From positions 2,170,001 through 2,234,000 of the forward strand of contig NZ_CP010797.1 of NCBI RefSeq assembly GCF_000954115.1: 64,000 bases of DNA, in the 5' to 3' direction. Each line of letters begins with the position of its first letter. The first letter of the stretch is position 1. This stretch comes from Rhodococcus sp. B7740. Lineage in GTDB: Bacteria; Actinomycetota; Actinomycetes; Mycobacteriales; Mycobacteriaceae. Of the stretch, positions 36,391 to 45,130 are shown in pieces. Below the pieces are notes generated by a model. The model searched no databases, was not told where the DNA came from, and saw only the letters and a list, made by a program, of their open reading frames with translations. The position numbers and the translations under genes were made by a program.

Positions 36391-37113
36391 TTGGCGCAGT
36401 CGTCACCGTGGCGGTGGAAGACCGTCGAGTTCGAGCTCCTACCTTCTCCCCACACACTGCCGGTTCACGCATGGATTCGTCGTCCTGGAAATATGCGCGT
36501 GGAGGACGCCAAGGGCAAGGTTGTCGAAAGAGTGTGCGCTGGTGTGCCGTTCGCCGACACGGTCGTGCAGTACTCGAACGGTGCATGTAGTCCGGCGGAG
36601 GGGCGTTGGCCGTCGGACACTTCACCGACGTTCGACTCCGACTGCCTCGTGTCTGCTCTACCGTCCATCACCGATTCATGGCTCGTGGATTACGACGATC
36701 CGTTCTACGAGAACTACCAGTGGATCGCCATGCTCAACCCGATCGAACTCACCCGCTCTGCTCACGATCATTCGTCCACCGAGACGGTCACGGAACTGTC
36801 CGAGGTGAGGGCCGTCGAGCATCACGGCCGACCGGCCTGGCAGGCGACTGTCGTCACGACGAACCGATACGAAGCCCGATGCGAGTGCTGTGCTCTGCTG
36901 AGCGGGCACTACGACTTCGAGGCGGACCACTGGGTCCCGGGACCACCGGAAACCGTGCGACTGGACGTCCAAACCGGCATCTGCGTCTACGTCGGCTCTC
37001 CTGGCGACGGATCGACCACAGCACCGGACCTCGACCTGACGATCATCGCCGTCGACGCTCGGATGGACGACCATCTGTTCACGGGCGGTGCCCACGCGGG
37101 AGAAACAACCTGA
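36391..37113 (+). CDS. Hypothetical protein with CxCC cluster
   Basis: About 240 residues from TTG 36391. The preceding in-frame codons read EPSVEQFRRLAQSSPWRWKT, which looks coding. No ATG or GTG lies between them and the stop at 36346-36348, so the true start is unclear, or a small frameshift separates it from GTG 36356. SSPWRWKTVEFEL near the start and RCECCALLSGHYDFEAD in the middle are the notable segments; the CxCC could bind metal. No signal peptide or known domain. Confidence 0.6.
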   Translation: MAQSSPWRWKTVEFELLPSPHTLPVHAWIRRPGNMRVEDAKGKVVERVCAGVPFADTVVQYSNGACSPAEGRWPSDTSPTFDSDCLVSALPSITDSWLVDYDDPFYENYQWIAMLNPIELTRSAHDHSSTETVTELSEVRAVEHHGRPAWQATVVTTNRYEARCECCALLSGHYDFEADHWVPGPPETVRLDVQTGICVYVGSPGDGSTTAPDLDLTIIAVDARMDDHLFTGGAHAGETT

Positions 37114-37182
37114 CCGGTGGCCGGATTCGAGCTCGAATTGCACGGCCGGCTTGCCCGAGTTCGACTCGTGGACAACGAAGTC

Positions 37183-37316
37183 GCGGCAAACGCGCGCGCA
37201 TTCGCCAGGCGCGCGCGAGTTCGTCGACGATTCCGCGAGCATTCGGCGAACGCGCGCGCGTTTGCGGTGAACAGGGAGAAGCTCGGCCACCCGAGCGAAC
37301 GCGCGCGCGTTTGCGG
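37183..37316. repeat. GCGCGCG palindromic repeat cluster
   Basis: Two identical 22-base copies lie at 37246-37267 and 37295-37316, with core GAACGCGCGCGCGTTTGC. An inverted near-copy is at 37183-37206, and a partial GGCGCGCGCGAGTTCG at about 37208-37223. They fill the convergent gap between the hypothetical gene and the DoxX gene. The alternating CG tract is self-complementary and could form hairpins or left-handed DNA. It looks like an interspersed intergenic repeat family. Confidence 0.65.
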
Positions 37317-37322
37317 CGATCT

Positions 37323-37730
37323 CTATGTTCGGCGCAACGGAATGATGCTGCGAACTCGTTCGTCCCGCAGCCACAGCGCTCCCCACGCGACGATTCCCAC
37401 GTAGATCGCGAAGAACACTGTGCTCAGCAGCGGCTTCTCGACGCGCCAATTGGTCAGCACCGCACCGCCGAGATAGCCGGTGAGCACGATGGCACCCAGA
37501 ATCGACGTCACGGGAACTGCGTAGAGAACCAAGATGACGAGCATGACGATGCCGGTGATCGGCGCCATCTCGTCGCGCAGACCGAGGTCGACCGACGCGT
37601 CCTTCACCACCTGCAGATTCAGAATGTGGCTGATCGCGTCGAACAGAAGAAACACGATCACGAGGATCTGTAGAACGAGGCCGATCCGCGGGGCGATCTT
37701 GCCCGGCGTTGTGGTGTGGGTGGTGGTCAT
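37323..37730 (-). CDS. DoxX-like membrane protein
   Basis: 135 residues with four hydrophobic helices (about 15-33, 50-72, 78-92, 104-120), the compact arrangement of DoxX-like proteins. GAGGAGG precedes ATG 37730. Related proteins have been linked to redox or thiol stress, but this one lacks specific motifs. It is transcribed divergently from cinA. Confidence 0.72.
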   Translation of the reverse strand: MTTTHTTTPGKIAPRIGLVLQILVIVFLLFDAISHILNLQVVKDASVDLGLRDEMAPITGIVMLVILVLYAVPVTSILGAIVLTGYLGGAVLTNWRVEKPLLSTVFFAIYVGIVAWGALWLRDERVRSIIPLRRT

Positions 37731-37809
37731 GGCTGCCTCCTCGGTAGCGGTCGAGGTCACTTCTTGGACCCGGGCCAACCGCAAAAGTCACCGCCCGCGC
37801 CCCGATCAG

Positions 37810-37815
37810 TAAGGT
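37810..37815 (+). promoter_or_regulatory. -10 box for a leaderless cinA transcript
   Basis: TAAGGT fits TANNNT and ends 6 bases before ATG 37822. The intervening CGAGGG could alternatively act as a close ribosome site. Confidence 0.35.
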
Positions 37816-37821
37816 CGAGGG

Positions 37822-39114
37822 ATGACTGTGCGAGCAGGTGTGGTGGTCACGGGAACCGAGGTTCTGGCCGGTCGCGTCACGGACCGGAACGGCCCGTGGG
37901 TGGCTCAGCGACTTCTGGAGATGGGGGTCGACGTCGCACACATCACCGTCTGCGGTGATCGGCCGGACGATCTGACGGCGCAGGTTCGGTTCCTGGCCGA
38001 TCAACGCGTCGACTTGATCGTCACCACCGGCGGTTTGGGTCCGACTGCCGATGACCTCACCGTCCCGACCGTCGCCGCACTGTACGGCCGCGAATTGACA
38101 CTGGACCCCGAACTCGAAGATCGCATCCACGCGATCGTCCAACGGTGGCGAAGCCGGATGAGTTCTGCAGCCGACTCCGAGCCGCTGCGCGCCGGTATCC
38201 GAAAGCAGGCGATGGTTCCCCTCGGCGCGCAGTCGATTTCACCGACCGGAACCGCACCCGGGGTAGCGATACCCGCCGACGACTCCAGATCACTGCCCGC
38301 CGTCCTCATCCTGCCCGGCCCACCTCGCGAACTGCAGGCGATGTGGCCGGAGGCCCTCGACAGCGCACCCGTCGCCGAGGTTCTCGCACGCCGCACGCAC
38401 ATGCGTCAGGACACCATTCGCGGCTATCGATTGTCCGAGGCCGACCTTGCCGCAACGCTGCGGACAGCCGAAAGCGAGATCACGGGATTCGGCGATCTCG
38501 AGATCACCACCTGTCTGAGCCTCGGCGAGCTCGAAATGGTGACCCGCTATACCGAGTCGGCGAGAACTGCCTACGCCGATCTCGAACGTCTCATCGAAAA
38601 AATCCATGGCACACAGGTCTTTTCGACCGATGGTTCCACGATCGACGACATCGTGGCACACCGTCTGTCCGGGCATCGCATCGCCACGGCAGAATCGTGC
38701 ACCGGAGGGATGATCGCCGCACGTCTCACCGATCGCGCAGGATCGTCGGCGTACGTCATCGGCGCGGTGGTGTCCTACGCCAACGAGGCCAAGACCGGCC
38801 TGCTCGACGTCCCCGCAGAGGTCATCGAGCAACACGGAGCCGTGAGCGAGCCGGTGGCCGCGCTGATGGCCGAGGGAGCGCTGAACCGACTGAACGTCGA
38901 CATCGCGGTATCGACCAGTGGAGTCGCAGGCCCGGGCGGGGGCACCGAGGCAAAACCGGTCGGCACCGTCTGTTTTGCCATCGCCTCCACCGGCCGGCCG
39001 ACCGTCACCCGCACCCTTCATCTCCCCGGCGACCGGGCAAGTGTGCGTGCACTGTCCACCACCGCGGCAATGCACATGCTCGCCGACACGTTGGAGCCGG
39101 CGACCGACGCCTGA
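37822..39114 (+). CDS. cinA: CinA: competence/damage-inducible protein, nicotinamide-nucleotide amidase
   Basis: 430 residues with both CinA domains. The N-terminal MoCF/COG1058 domain (about 1-170) carries [15 protein letters not shown]. The C-terminal amidase domain (about 270-425) carries [16 protein letters not shown] with its catalytic serine, [13 protein letters not shown] and [17 protein letters not shown]. It deamidates nicotinamide mononucleotide, and the N-terminal domain is an ADP-ribose-type pyrophosphatase in related proteins. Monocistronic. Confidence 0.92.
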   Translation: MTVRAGVVVTGTEVLAGRVTDRNGPWVAQRLLEMGVDVAHITVCGDRPDDLTAQVRFLADQRVDLIVTTGGLGPTADDLTVPTVAALYGRELTLDPELEDRIHAIVQRWRSRMSSAADSEPLRAGIRKQAMVPLGAQSISPTGTAPGVAIPADDSRSLPAVLILPGPPRELQAMWPEALDSAPVAEVLARRTHMRQDTIRGYRLSEADLAATLRTAESEITGFGDLEITTCLSLGELEMVTRYTESARTAYADLERLIEKIHGTQVFSTDGSTIDDIVAHRLSGHRIATAESCTGGMIAARLTDRAGSSAYVIGAVVSYANEAKTGLLDVPAEVIEQHGAVSEPVAALMAEGALNRLNVDIAVSTSGVAGPGGGTEAKPVGTVCFAIASTGRPTVTRTLHLPGDRASVRALSTTAAMHMLADTLEPATDA

Positions 39115-39138
39115 AGCTTGCTGCGCACTGCCGTCTAG

Positions 39139-39157
39139 TTAGGTTCGGCATTCCTTA
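39139..39157. promoter_or_regulatory. Iron-box-like site (IdeR/DtxR)
   Basis: TTAGGTTCGGCATTCCTTA matches 14 of 19 positions of the IdeR consensus TTAGGTTAGGCTAACCTAA. It lies directly upstream of the -10 box of the fusion gene, where a repressor would block RNA polymerase. Weak as a single site, since the right half is degenerate. Confidence 0.35.
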
Positions 39158-39159
39158 TA

Positions 39160-39165
39160 TAGACT
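39160..39165 (+). promoter_or_regulatory. -10 box for a leaderless fusion-gene transcript
   Basis: TAGACT fits TANNNT and ends 6 bases before GTG 39172; no ribosome site is present. Confidence 0.45.
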
Positions 39166-39171
39166 CCGTCG

Positions 39172-41766
39172 GTGCTCAGCGAGATGACCTACCTCGACCG
39201 CCCCGGCGTGCGCTTCGCGCGCGACCTCGGCCGCTTCGGTGACGACCCTGCTCTGATCACGACCGACGAGACGCTCACCTACCGTGACCTCGACGAACGC
39301 GTCGAGCATCGGGCATCGGAACTCGGAACGACGCGTCGTCTCGTGCTGATCGCCGGTTCCAACGACGTCGACGTGATCGTCACGTATCTGGCGGCGTTGC
39401 GGGCCGGGCATCCGGTGCTGATGGCTCCGGGCGAGAATCCTGGCCACTTCGACGGCCTGATCGACGCCTACCGGCCCGATGTAGTGGTGCGCACCGTCGA
39501 CGGCCGCAGTGTCGTCGACAAGGACGACCGACGGCCCGCGCACCACTTGCACCCCGACCTCGCGTTGCTTCTGAGCACGTCCGGCTCCACCGGTTCGCCC
39601 AAACTCGTCCGACTCTCACACCGAAACGTGCAGTCCAACGCCGAGTCGATCGCCGAATATCTCGGCATCCGGGCCACCGACCGAGCAGCGACGACCCTGC
39701 CCATGCACTACTGCTACGGATTGTCGGTCGTGCACAGCCACCTCCTGCGCGGTGCCGCACTGATTCTGACCGATTCGTCCGTCGCCGATCCGGACTTCTG
39801 GACCCTCGTGCGGACCCAGCGCGGAACGACGTTCGCCGGCGTGCCGTACACCTTCGATCTGCTCGACCGGATGGGGTTCGAGGAGCTGGATCTGCCCGAT
39901 CTGCGCTACATCACGCAGGCCGGTGGCAAGATGCCGCCGGACCGCGTCCGGAAGTACGCCGAGCTCGGTCGACGACGGGGATGGGACCTGTTCGTCATGT
40001 ACGGGCAGACCGAGGCAACCGCCCGAATGGCCTATCTGCCATCCGATCTGGCCGCCACTCACCCACACACCATCGGCCGTCCGATCCCCGGGGGAGCCTT
40101 CCGACTGGAGACGGTCGACGACTGTCCCAGTGGGACAGGCGAACTCGTCTACTCGGGGCCGAACGTCATGCTCGGCTACGCCGAGAGTCCCGACGACCTT
40201 CGCCTCGGTGACACCCTCGCAGGCGAACTGCACACCGGCGATCTCGCGCGACTCACGGACGACGGATTCTACGAGGTGGTGGGCCGCCGAAGTCGATTCG
40301 CGAAGGCCTTCGGCCTGCGTATCGACCTGCAGCGCGTCGAGTCCGCGCTCGCGCAGCACGGTTTCACGGCATGCTGCACCGGTGGTGTCGACGAGCTGGT
40401 CGTCGTCATGGAGGGCGGAGACATCGACGCCGTCCGCCGCACTGCCGCGCAAACCAGTGGCCTTCCCGCTGCAGCGGTTCGGGTGTGTCTCGTCGACCGA
40501 GTGCCGCGAACGCCCACCGGTAAACCCGATCTGCGAGCGGTGGCGGACATCGCTGCCCGGCAGGATCTCGTCACGTCGGACACCGTCCCACCTACCGCCG
40601 ATGTGAAGGCTCTGTTCGCCGAGATCCTGCACTGCTCACAGGTGGAGGACGACAGTACGTTCGTGAGTTTGGGCGGTGACTCGCTGTCGTACGTCCGTAT
40701 GTCCCTGCGGCTGGAGGCCATGCTCGGCCATCTGCCCGAAAACTGGCACACCACACCGGTGCGAGACTTCGATCGAGGTCCGCGCTCACGCCGCGGCTGG
40801 CACCGAGTGGAGACGAACGTTCTGCTGCGCGCCCTCGCGATCCTGCTGATCGTCGGCTCGCACATTCACCTGTTCGCGGTACTCGGCGGGGCTCACGTGC
40901 TTCTCGGGATAGCTGGCTACAACTTCGCCCGCTTTCACCTCGGGGCCGCAGATCGCACCGAACGAACACGACGTGTGCTCCGAAGCGTCGCGCGGATAGC
41001 GATCCCCAGCATGGTGTGGATCGGACTCGTCATTGCCCTCACCGGGGACTATCGAATCACCAGTGCATTTCTGCTCAACGGGATCCTCGGCCCGGACGGG
41101 TGGTCCGCGGAATGGCGATACTGGTTCGTCGAGGCGATCGTGTACATCGTGCTCGCGGCTGCCGCGACACTGTCCGTTCCGTGGCTCGATCGGCTCGAAC
41201 GTCGTCACGCGTTCTGGTTCCCGATGGGCCTCGTGGGCCTCGGACTCCTCACCCGGTACGGGCTGGTCGACATCGACGACAGCCCCAACCGCATCCTGAC
41301 CGCGTCGGTGGTGTTCTGGTTGTTCGCGTTGGGTTGGGCTGCGGCGCAGGCAAATACGATCCGGCAACGCCTGTGTGTCACGGTAGCCATCGTGGCCACC
41401 GTTCCCGGGTTCTTCTTCGGCGACACGCAACGAGAAATCATCGTCACCATCGGCCTGTGCATGGTGGTATGGCTGTCGTCGGTTCCGTTCCCCGCGTTGC
41501 TGGGGCGGGTGGCAGGAGTTCTGGCGAGCGCCTCCCTCTTCATCTACCTCACCCATTTCCAGGTCTATCTGCCGCTGCGCGACGACCATCCCTGGCTGGC
41601 ATTCGCCCTGTCGATCGTCGTCGGGATTCTCTACTGGCAGGCGGTCGAATTCGCACTTTCCCTCCGAAGTCGAATCGTCGACGTATTCGCGGGCCTCCCG
41701 AGACAACGCGCGTCCGACTTGTCAGACTCCCGACCACGAGCGCACAATTTGGCACCATGGCATTGA
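39172..41766 (+). CDS. Adenylating ligase - carrier - membrane acyltransferase fusion
   Basis: 864 residues in three parts. The ligase (about 1-465) has phosphate loop STSGSTGSPK (135-144), YGQTE (277-281), HTGD (354-357) and catalytic K451 in TPTGKPDLR. A phosphopantetheine carrier (about 472-535) has S504 in LGGDSLSYV. A C-terminal acyltransferase-3 (OafA-like) domain (about 545-830) has some 10 helices; VLLRALAILLIVGSHIHLF holds the probable catalytic histidine. The order suggests acid activation, loading on the carrier, then transfer across or within the membrane to a glycan or lipid, like DltA-DltC-DltB in one chain. Substrates unknown. ATG 39184 is an alternative start. Confidence 0.85.
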   Translation: MLSEMTYLDRPGVRFARDLGRFGDDPALITTDETLTYRDLDERVEHRASELGTTRRLVLIAGSNDVDVIVTYLAALRAGHPVLMAPGENPGHFDGLIDAYRPDVVVRTVDGRSVVDKDDRRPAHHLHPDLALLLSTSGSTGSPKLVRLSHRNVQSNAESIAEYLGIRATDRAATTLPMHYCYGLSVVHSHLLRGAALILTDSSVADPDFWTLVRTQRGTTFAGVPYTFDLLDRMGFEELDLPDLRYITQAGGKMPPDRVRKYAELGRRRGWDLFVMYGQTEATARMAYLPSDLAATHPHTIGRPIPGGAFRLETVDDCPSGTGELVYSGPNVMLGYAESPDDLRLGDTLAGELHTGDLARLTDDGFYEVVGRRSRFAKAFGLRIDLQRVESALAQHGFTACCTGGVDELVVVMEGGDIDAVRRTAAQTSGLPAAAVRVCLVDRVPRTPTGKPDLRAVADIAARQDLVTSDTVPPTADVKALFAEILHCSQVEDDSTFVSLGGDSLSYVRMSLRLEAMLGHLPENWHTTPVRDFDRGPRSRRGWHRVETNVLLRALAILLIVGSHIHLFAVLGGAHVLLGIAGYNFARFHLGAADRTERTRRVLRSVARIAIPSMVWIGLVIALTGDYRITSAFLLNGILGPDGWSAEWRYWFVEAIVYIVLAAAATLSVPWLDRLERRHAFWFPMGLVGLGLLTRYGLVDIDDSPNRILTASVVFWLFALGWAAAQANTIRQRLCVTVAIVATVPGFFFGDTQREIIVTIGLCMVVWLSSVPFPALLGRVAGVLASASLFIYLTHFQVYLPLRDDHPWLAFALSIVVGILYWQAVEFALSLRSRIVDVFAGLPRQRASDLSDSRPRAHNLAPWH

Positions 41767-42356
41767 TCTCGAAGGGCTTCGTGGGCCGACGACGCGGCGA
41801 CGACGGGCGCACTCCCCCCGGTCAGTACCTGACCAAGGACTTTCCCGTCCTCGCGATCGGGCCCGCGCCGGTGGTCGCGACCGACACGTGGTCCTTCTCG
41901 ATCGCCACCGAACGCGGCGACACTCGAAGCTGGACCTGGGACGAATTCGCGGCACTTCCGCACGAGAGCCCGACCGTCGACATCCACTGCGTCACCAAAT
42001 GGTCGAAGCTCGACACCACGTGGAAGGGTGTGAGCCTCGACGTTCTGCTGGACGGACTCGACACCGATGCCGGCTTCGTCGTGGTGCACGGGTTCGACGG
42101 CTACACCACCAACCTCCCCCTGGAGGACCTCAGGGACGGGAAGGCCTGGCTGGTCACCGAGTTCGACGGCGCTCCCCTGGCTCGCGAACACGGCGGTCCC
42201 GCACGGCTTCTCGTTCCGCATCTGTACTTCTGGAAATCCGCGAAATGGATCTCACGCATCGAGCTCACGGTGGAGAACGAGCAAGGCTTCTGGGAGCGTG
42301 GTGGATACCACGACTACGGGGATCCGTGGCGCGAGCAGCGATACCAGGGCGACTGA
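41757..42356 (+). CDS. Sulfite oxidase-like molybdopterin oxidoreductase
   Basis: 199 residues of the sulfite oxidase/MsrP (YedY) Mo-binding fold. C78 in VDIHCVTKWSKLDTTWKGV is the molybdenum-ligating cysteine, and VHGFDGYTTNLPLEDL and GGPARLLVPHLYFWKSAKW are the usual pterin-binding segments. There is no signal peptide, so it is cytoplasmic, unlike MsrP. It overlaps the fusion gene's end by 10 bases and is followed one base later by a flavin reductase that probably supplies electrons. Substrate unknown. Confidence 0.88.
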   Translation: MALISKGFVGRRRGDDGRTPPGQYLTKDFPVLAIGPAPVVATDTWSFSIATERGDTRSWTWDEFAALPHESPTVDIHCVTKWSKLDTTWKGVSLDVLLDGLDTDAGFVVVHGFDGYTTNLPLEDLRDGKAWLVTEFDGAPLAREHGGPARLLVPHLYFWKSAKWISRIELTVENEQGFWERGGYHDYGDPWREQRYQGD

Positions 42357-42357
42357 C

Positions 42358-43110
42358 GTGACATCGGCGGCCGGGGCGAAACCCTGGCTCGTTGCCACGG
42401 TGGCGGCCATGCGGCGTGAGACACCCACTGCGTCCACCCTCGTTCTCGACGTCGACGGTTGGCCCGGCCACCTTGCCGGGCAGCATGTGGACGTCAAGCT
42501 CACCGCCGAGGACGGCTACAGCGCACAGCGAAGCTACTCCGTGGCGTCGGCACCCGACGGCACGTCGCGTATCGAGATCACGGTGCAGAACGTCGCGGAC
42601 GGCGAGGTGTCGCCCTACCTGGTCGACGTCGTCGAAGCCGGTGATCGCATCGAAATCCGCGGTCCGGTGGGTCGATGGTTCGTCTGGCGGCCGTCCCAGC
42701 CCTCCGAGAGACCGTCCCCGCCGATCCTGTTGGTGGGTGGCGGTTCCGGCATCGTCCCGCTCCGCGCGATGGTCCGCGCTCAGGCGTCCGCAACGGGTGG
42801 ACGGGTGCCGTTCCGGGTGCTGTATTCGGTGCGCGAGCCCGCGGAGGTCTACTTCGCGGACGAGTGGGCTCGCCCTCCGGCGGGCGTGGACATCACCATG
42901 ATCCACACGCGGCGTGCTCCTGCCGGCAACGCACGGCCGCTCGGCCGCATCACGATCGAAGACCTCGACGCCCACGGATGGCCGGCGGAGTTCGAACCAC
43001 GCTGCTACATCTGCGGTCCCACGAGCTTCGTCGACACCGTGGCCGACATGCTGGTGGAGCGGGGCCACTCGGCAGCGAACATCCGAACGGAACGTTTCGG
43101 ACCGAGCTGA
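42358..43110 (+). CDS. FAD/NAD(P)-binding ferredoxin reductase-type protein
   Basis: 250 residues. The FAD-binding RSYSVASAPDG is at 58-68, the NAD(P)-binding ILLVGGGSGIVPLRAM is at about 120-135, and the terminal CYICGPTSFVDTVADML loop is present. No 2Fe-2S domain is present. GTG 42358 begins one base after the molybdoenzyme stop, so the two are co-translated. It is the natural electron partner of that enzyme, replacing the membrane haem protein MsrQ (YedZ) of other systems. Confidence 0.88.
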   Translation: MTSAAGAKPWLVATVAAMRRETPTASTLVLDVDGWPGHLAGQHVDVKLTAEDGYSAQRSYSVASAPDGTSRIEITVQNVADGEVSPYLVDVVEAGDRIEIRGPVGRWFVWRPSQPSERPSPPILLVGGGSGIVPLRAMVRAQASATGGRVPFRVLYSVREPAEVYFADEWARPPAGVDITMIHTRRAPAGNARPLGRITIEDLDAHGWPAEFEPRCYICGPTSFVDTVADMLVERGHSAANIRTERFGPS

Positions 43111-43121
43111 AGGGCGATGAA

Positions 43122-44501
43122 TCAGACGATGCCGCGGAGAAACTCGATCTTCAGGCGGCTGTAGTCGTCGGTCCACTGTGAATCAACCGACATGAACGAG
43201 TGGTCGAGTCTCGCCTGATTCTTGCTGTACAGGTTCAGGCGATTGGCGACGCCCATTCTGTCCAGCTGGGCGCTCAGTTCGGCTGCCTGGTCGGGAAAAG
43301 TCCCGGTGTTGCCGTCGGAGATGAAACTCGGTGGAAAGTCGGCGGTGACATTGTCGATGATGTTCGCCTGCGCAAGCAAAGCGGTGTCGGTGGTGTCGAG
43401 ATAGCTTCGGGCGGCGATGTCGAAGAAGAAACCGTTCGACGGGCTCGGTGATTGCGGTGCGCCCGCTCTACCGACGTCGAGGGCTGCACTCTCGAACACG
43501 ATCGCCTTCAGAGCACTTCGGTCCATGGTGGGTTCGATACCCAGTGCTCGCGCGTACTCGGAGTTGGTCTGCACGGCGGCGTAATTGCCCACGATGTGAC
43601 CACCCGCGCTGGTTCCGGCGAGCACGACGCGACTCATGTCGAGTCCGTAACGGTCGGCGTTCGTTTCCAGGAACTGCATGGCCTGGCCCAGTTGTATTGT
43701 CTGCGTGGGGAATCGGTAACTCGGTGCGAACGCGTAGTTCACCGACACCACGTTGTAGCCGGCGTCGAGCATGGGGCCGGCCCACGACGCACCGGCGGAA
43801 TCTGCGCTAGGAGCACCGTCCGTTTTGTCGCCGACGATCCAGCCACCACCGTGAATCGTGACGTATGTGGGCCGGCTGACCGATGGATCGTCGTCGGCGA
43901 TGTAGATGTCGAGGAACGAATTCGGAAGCGTCGAGCCGTATTCGACGTCGTTGGTGAGGCGCGCACCGTCGACCACTGTCGTCGCAGTCCGGGCGTCGGC
44001 CTCGAAGGAATTGCTCTGCCCCACTGCATGCAGGGATCGAATCAGCGGAGCCGGACTGGCCGCCGTGCCGACGACCACCGCCGAGACCAGCAATGCAACA
44101 GCTGCAGCGACGCCGACCGGGATTGCGGTGGCCACCCTCCGCGTGGAGGCCCTCGAACGGCCTGCCCATGCCGACGCGAGCATGAAGAAGCCGAGCGCCG
44201 TTGCCGCGGTCAAGGTCGTGACCCACAGTGCGTGAAGGCCCGTCACCAACCATGCCGCCTGAGCGACCACGACGACACCGCCGAGCGCGGTTCCCAGCGC
44301 GGCGGGCTTACCGGCGCGGGACACGCGCACCAGAGCGATCGACACGACAGCCACGGCGATGACCCACAATCCCACCGCGAGCTGCTGCCGGATGAGGACG
44401 AACTCGAGCCACGCGAGTACGACGCCGACGCCGCCGGTGGCCGCGAGCGCAGTCGTCATCGCTCTAGTAGGACGCGCTGATCCGCCCTCGATGCCGTAAG
44501 G
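43122..44501 (-). CDS. Membrane-anchored alpha/beta hydrolase (HSL-type esterase)
   Basis: 459 residues from GTG 44501. About five N-terminal transmembrane helices (about 19-147) precede a hormone-sensitive-lipase-type catalytic domain. HGGGW (217-221) forms the oxyanion hole and GTSAGG (296-301) holds the nucleophile S298. With an odd number of helices the catalytic part should face outside. GTG 44501 is chosen because GAGGGG lies 6 bases upstream; ATG 44459 has a poorer site. Probably a secreted-face esterase acting on acylated envelope or imported esters. Confidence 0.82.
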   Translation of the reverse strand, partial: PYGIEGGSARPTRAMTTALAATGGVGVVLAWLEFVLIRQQLAVGLWVIAVAVVSIALVRVSRAGKPAALGTALGGVVVVAQAAWLVTGLHALWVTTLTAATALGFFMLASAWAGRSRASTRRVATAIPVGVAAAVALLVSAVVVGTAASPAPLIRSLHAVGQSNSFEADARTATTVVDGARLTNDVEYGSTLPNSFLDIYIADDDPSVSRPTYVTIHGGGWIVGDKTDGAPSADSAGASWAGPMLDAGYNVVSVNYAFAPSYRFPTQTIQLGQAMQFLETNADRYGLDMSRVVLAGTSAGGHIVGNYAAVQTNSEYARALGIEPTMDRSALKAIVFESAALDVGRAGAPQSPSPSNGFFFDIAARSYLDTTDTALLAQANIIDNVTADFPPSFISDGNTGTFPDQAAELSAQLDRMGVANRLNLYSKNQARLDHSFMSVDSQWTDDYSRLKIEFLRGIV

Positions 44502-44532
44502 CACAGTCTTCCCCTCTTCGTTCGCGAGTGCG

Positions 44533-45021
44533 CTACCGAGCAGAGGCGTGACGTTGTCTGTGCAGTTCGCGAACGGTGTCGCCGAACTCGGCCACCGGAC
44601 CGTCCACAACTATGCCCGGCACGATTTGTTCGATGGGCGACGCCGTGATTGCCAGTGGTGCAGCACCGAATTCTTCGAGCCACGTGAGCAATTGAGCCGT
44701 CGATGTGGCGTAGACGATGCGACCGAGTCCGACGATTCCGTGGCTCGCAGCACACATCACGCAATGCTCACCGGAGGTGTAGACCGTCGAGGATCGACGC
44801 TGATCGGCGTCCAGGTTGGTCGCAGCCCACCGCGACAGTGCGATCTCGGGGTGCTGGGTGGGATCGTTCAGGTCGCCGACCCTGTTCCTGTCCTCGGCCA
44901 ACACTTCGCCGCTGTCCGACACCAACAGCGAGCCGAACGGATCGTTGCCCGTTCGCACTGCGTCCGTTGCCAGATCCACGGCCCGGGCCAGGAATGCACG
45001 GTCGCTCGCGGAGATGTTCAC
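44533..45021 (-). CDS. Nucleoside/CMP deaminase-family protein
   Basis: 162 residues of the cytidine-deaminase-like fold. HPEIALSRW replaces the usual HAE zinc/catalytic motif with HPE, and SGEHCVMCAAS gives the two zinc cysteines. The proton-shuttle glutamate is kept. Members deaminate guanine, cytosine nucleosides or tRNA adenosine; this one is not the housekeeping TadA by motif. GTG 45021 is a compromise, as no good ribosome site is visible. The esterase gene starts 31 bases downstream on the same strand. Confidence 0.8.
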   Translation of the reverse strand: MNISASDRAFLARAVDLATDAVRTGNDPFGSLLVSDSGEVLAEDRNRVGDLNDPTQHPEIALSRWAATNLDADQRRSSTVYTSGEHCVMCAASHGIVGLGRIVYATSTAQLLTWLEEFGAAPLAITASPIEQIVPGIVVDGPVAEFGDTVRELHRQRHASAR

Positions 45022-45118
45022 ACGGCACCGGTGCCGACGATCGAAGTTTTCACGCCCTCGACCGTACCGTCTCGAAACACACCGCCTGCTGGACCAGTCG
45101 TACAGCACCGCCGCTGGG

Positions 45119-45124
45119 TATGGT
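45119..45124 (+). promoter_or_regulatory. -10 box for a leaderless GNAT transcript
   Basis: TATGGT fits TANNNT and ends 6 bases before GTG 45131; no Shine-Dalgarno is seen. Confidence 0.4.
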
Positions 45125-45130
45125 CGGCGG

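Noticed and set aside
37114..37322. Ala/Arg-rich open frames such as NARAFARVAEL-type peptides
   Set aside because: They are translations of the GCGCGCG palindromic repeats, not conserved coding sequence.
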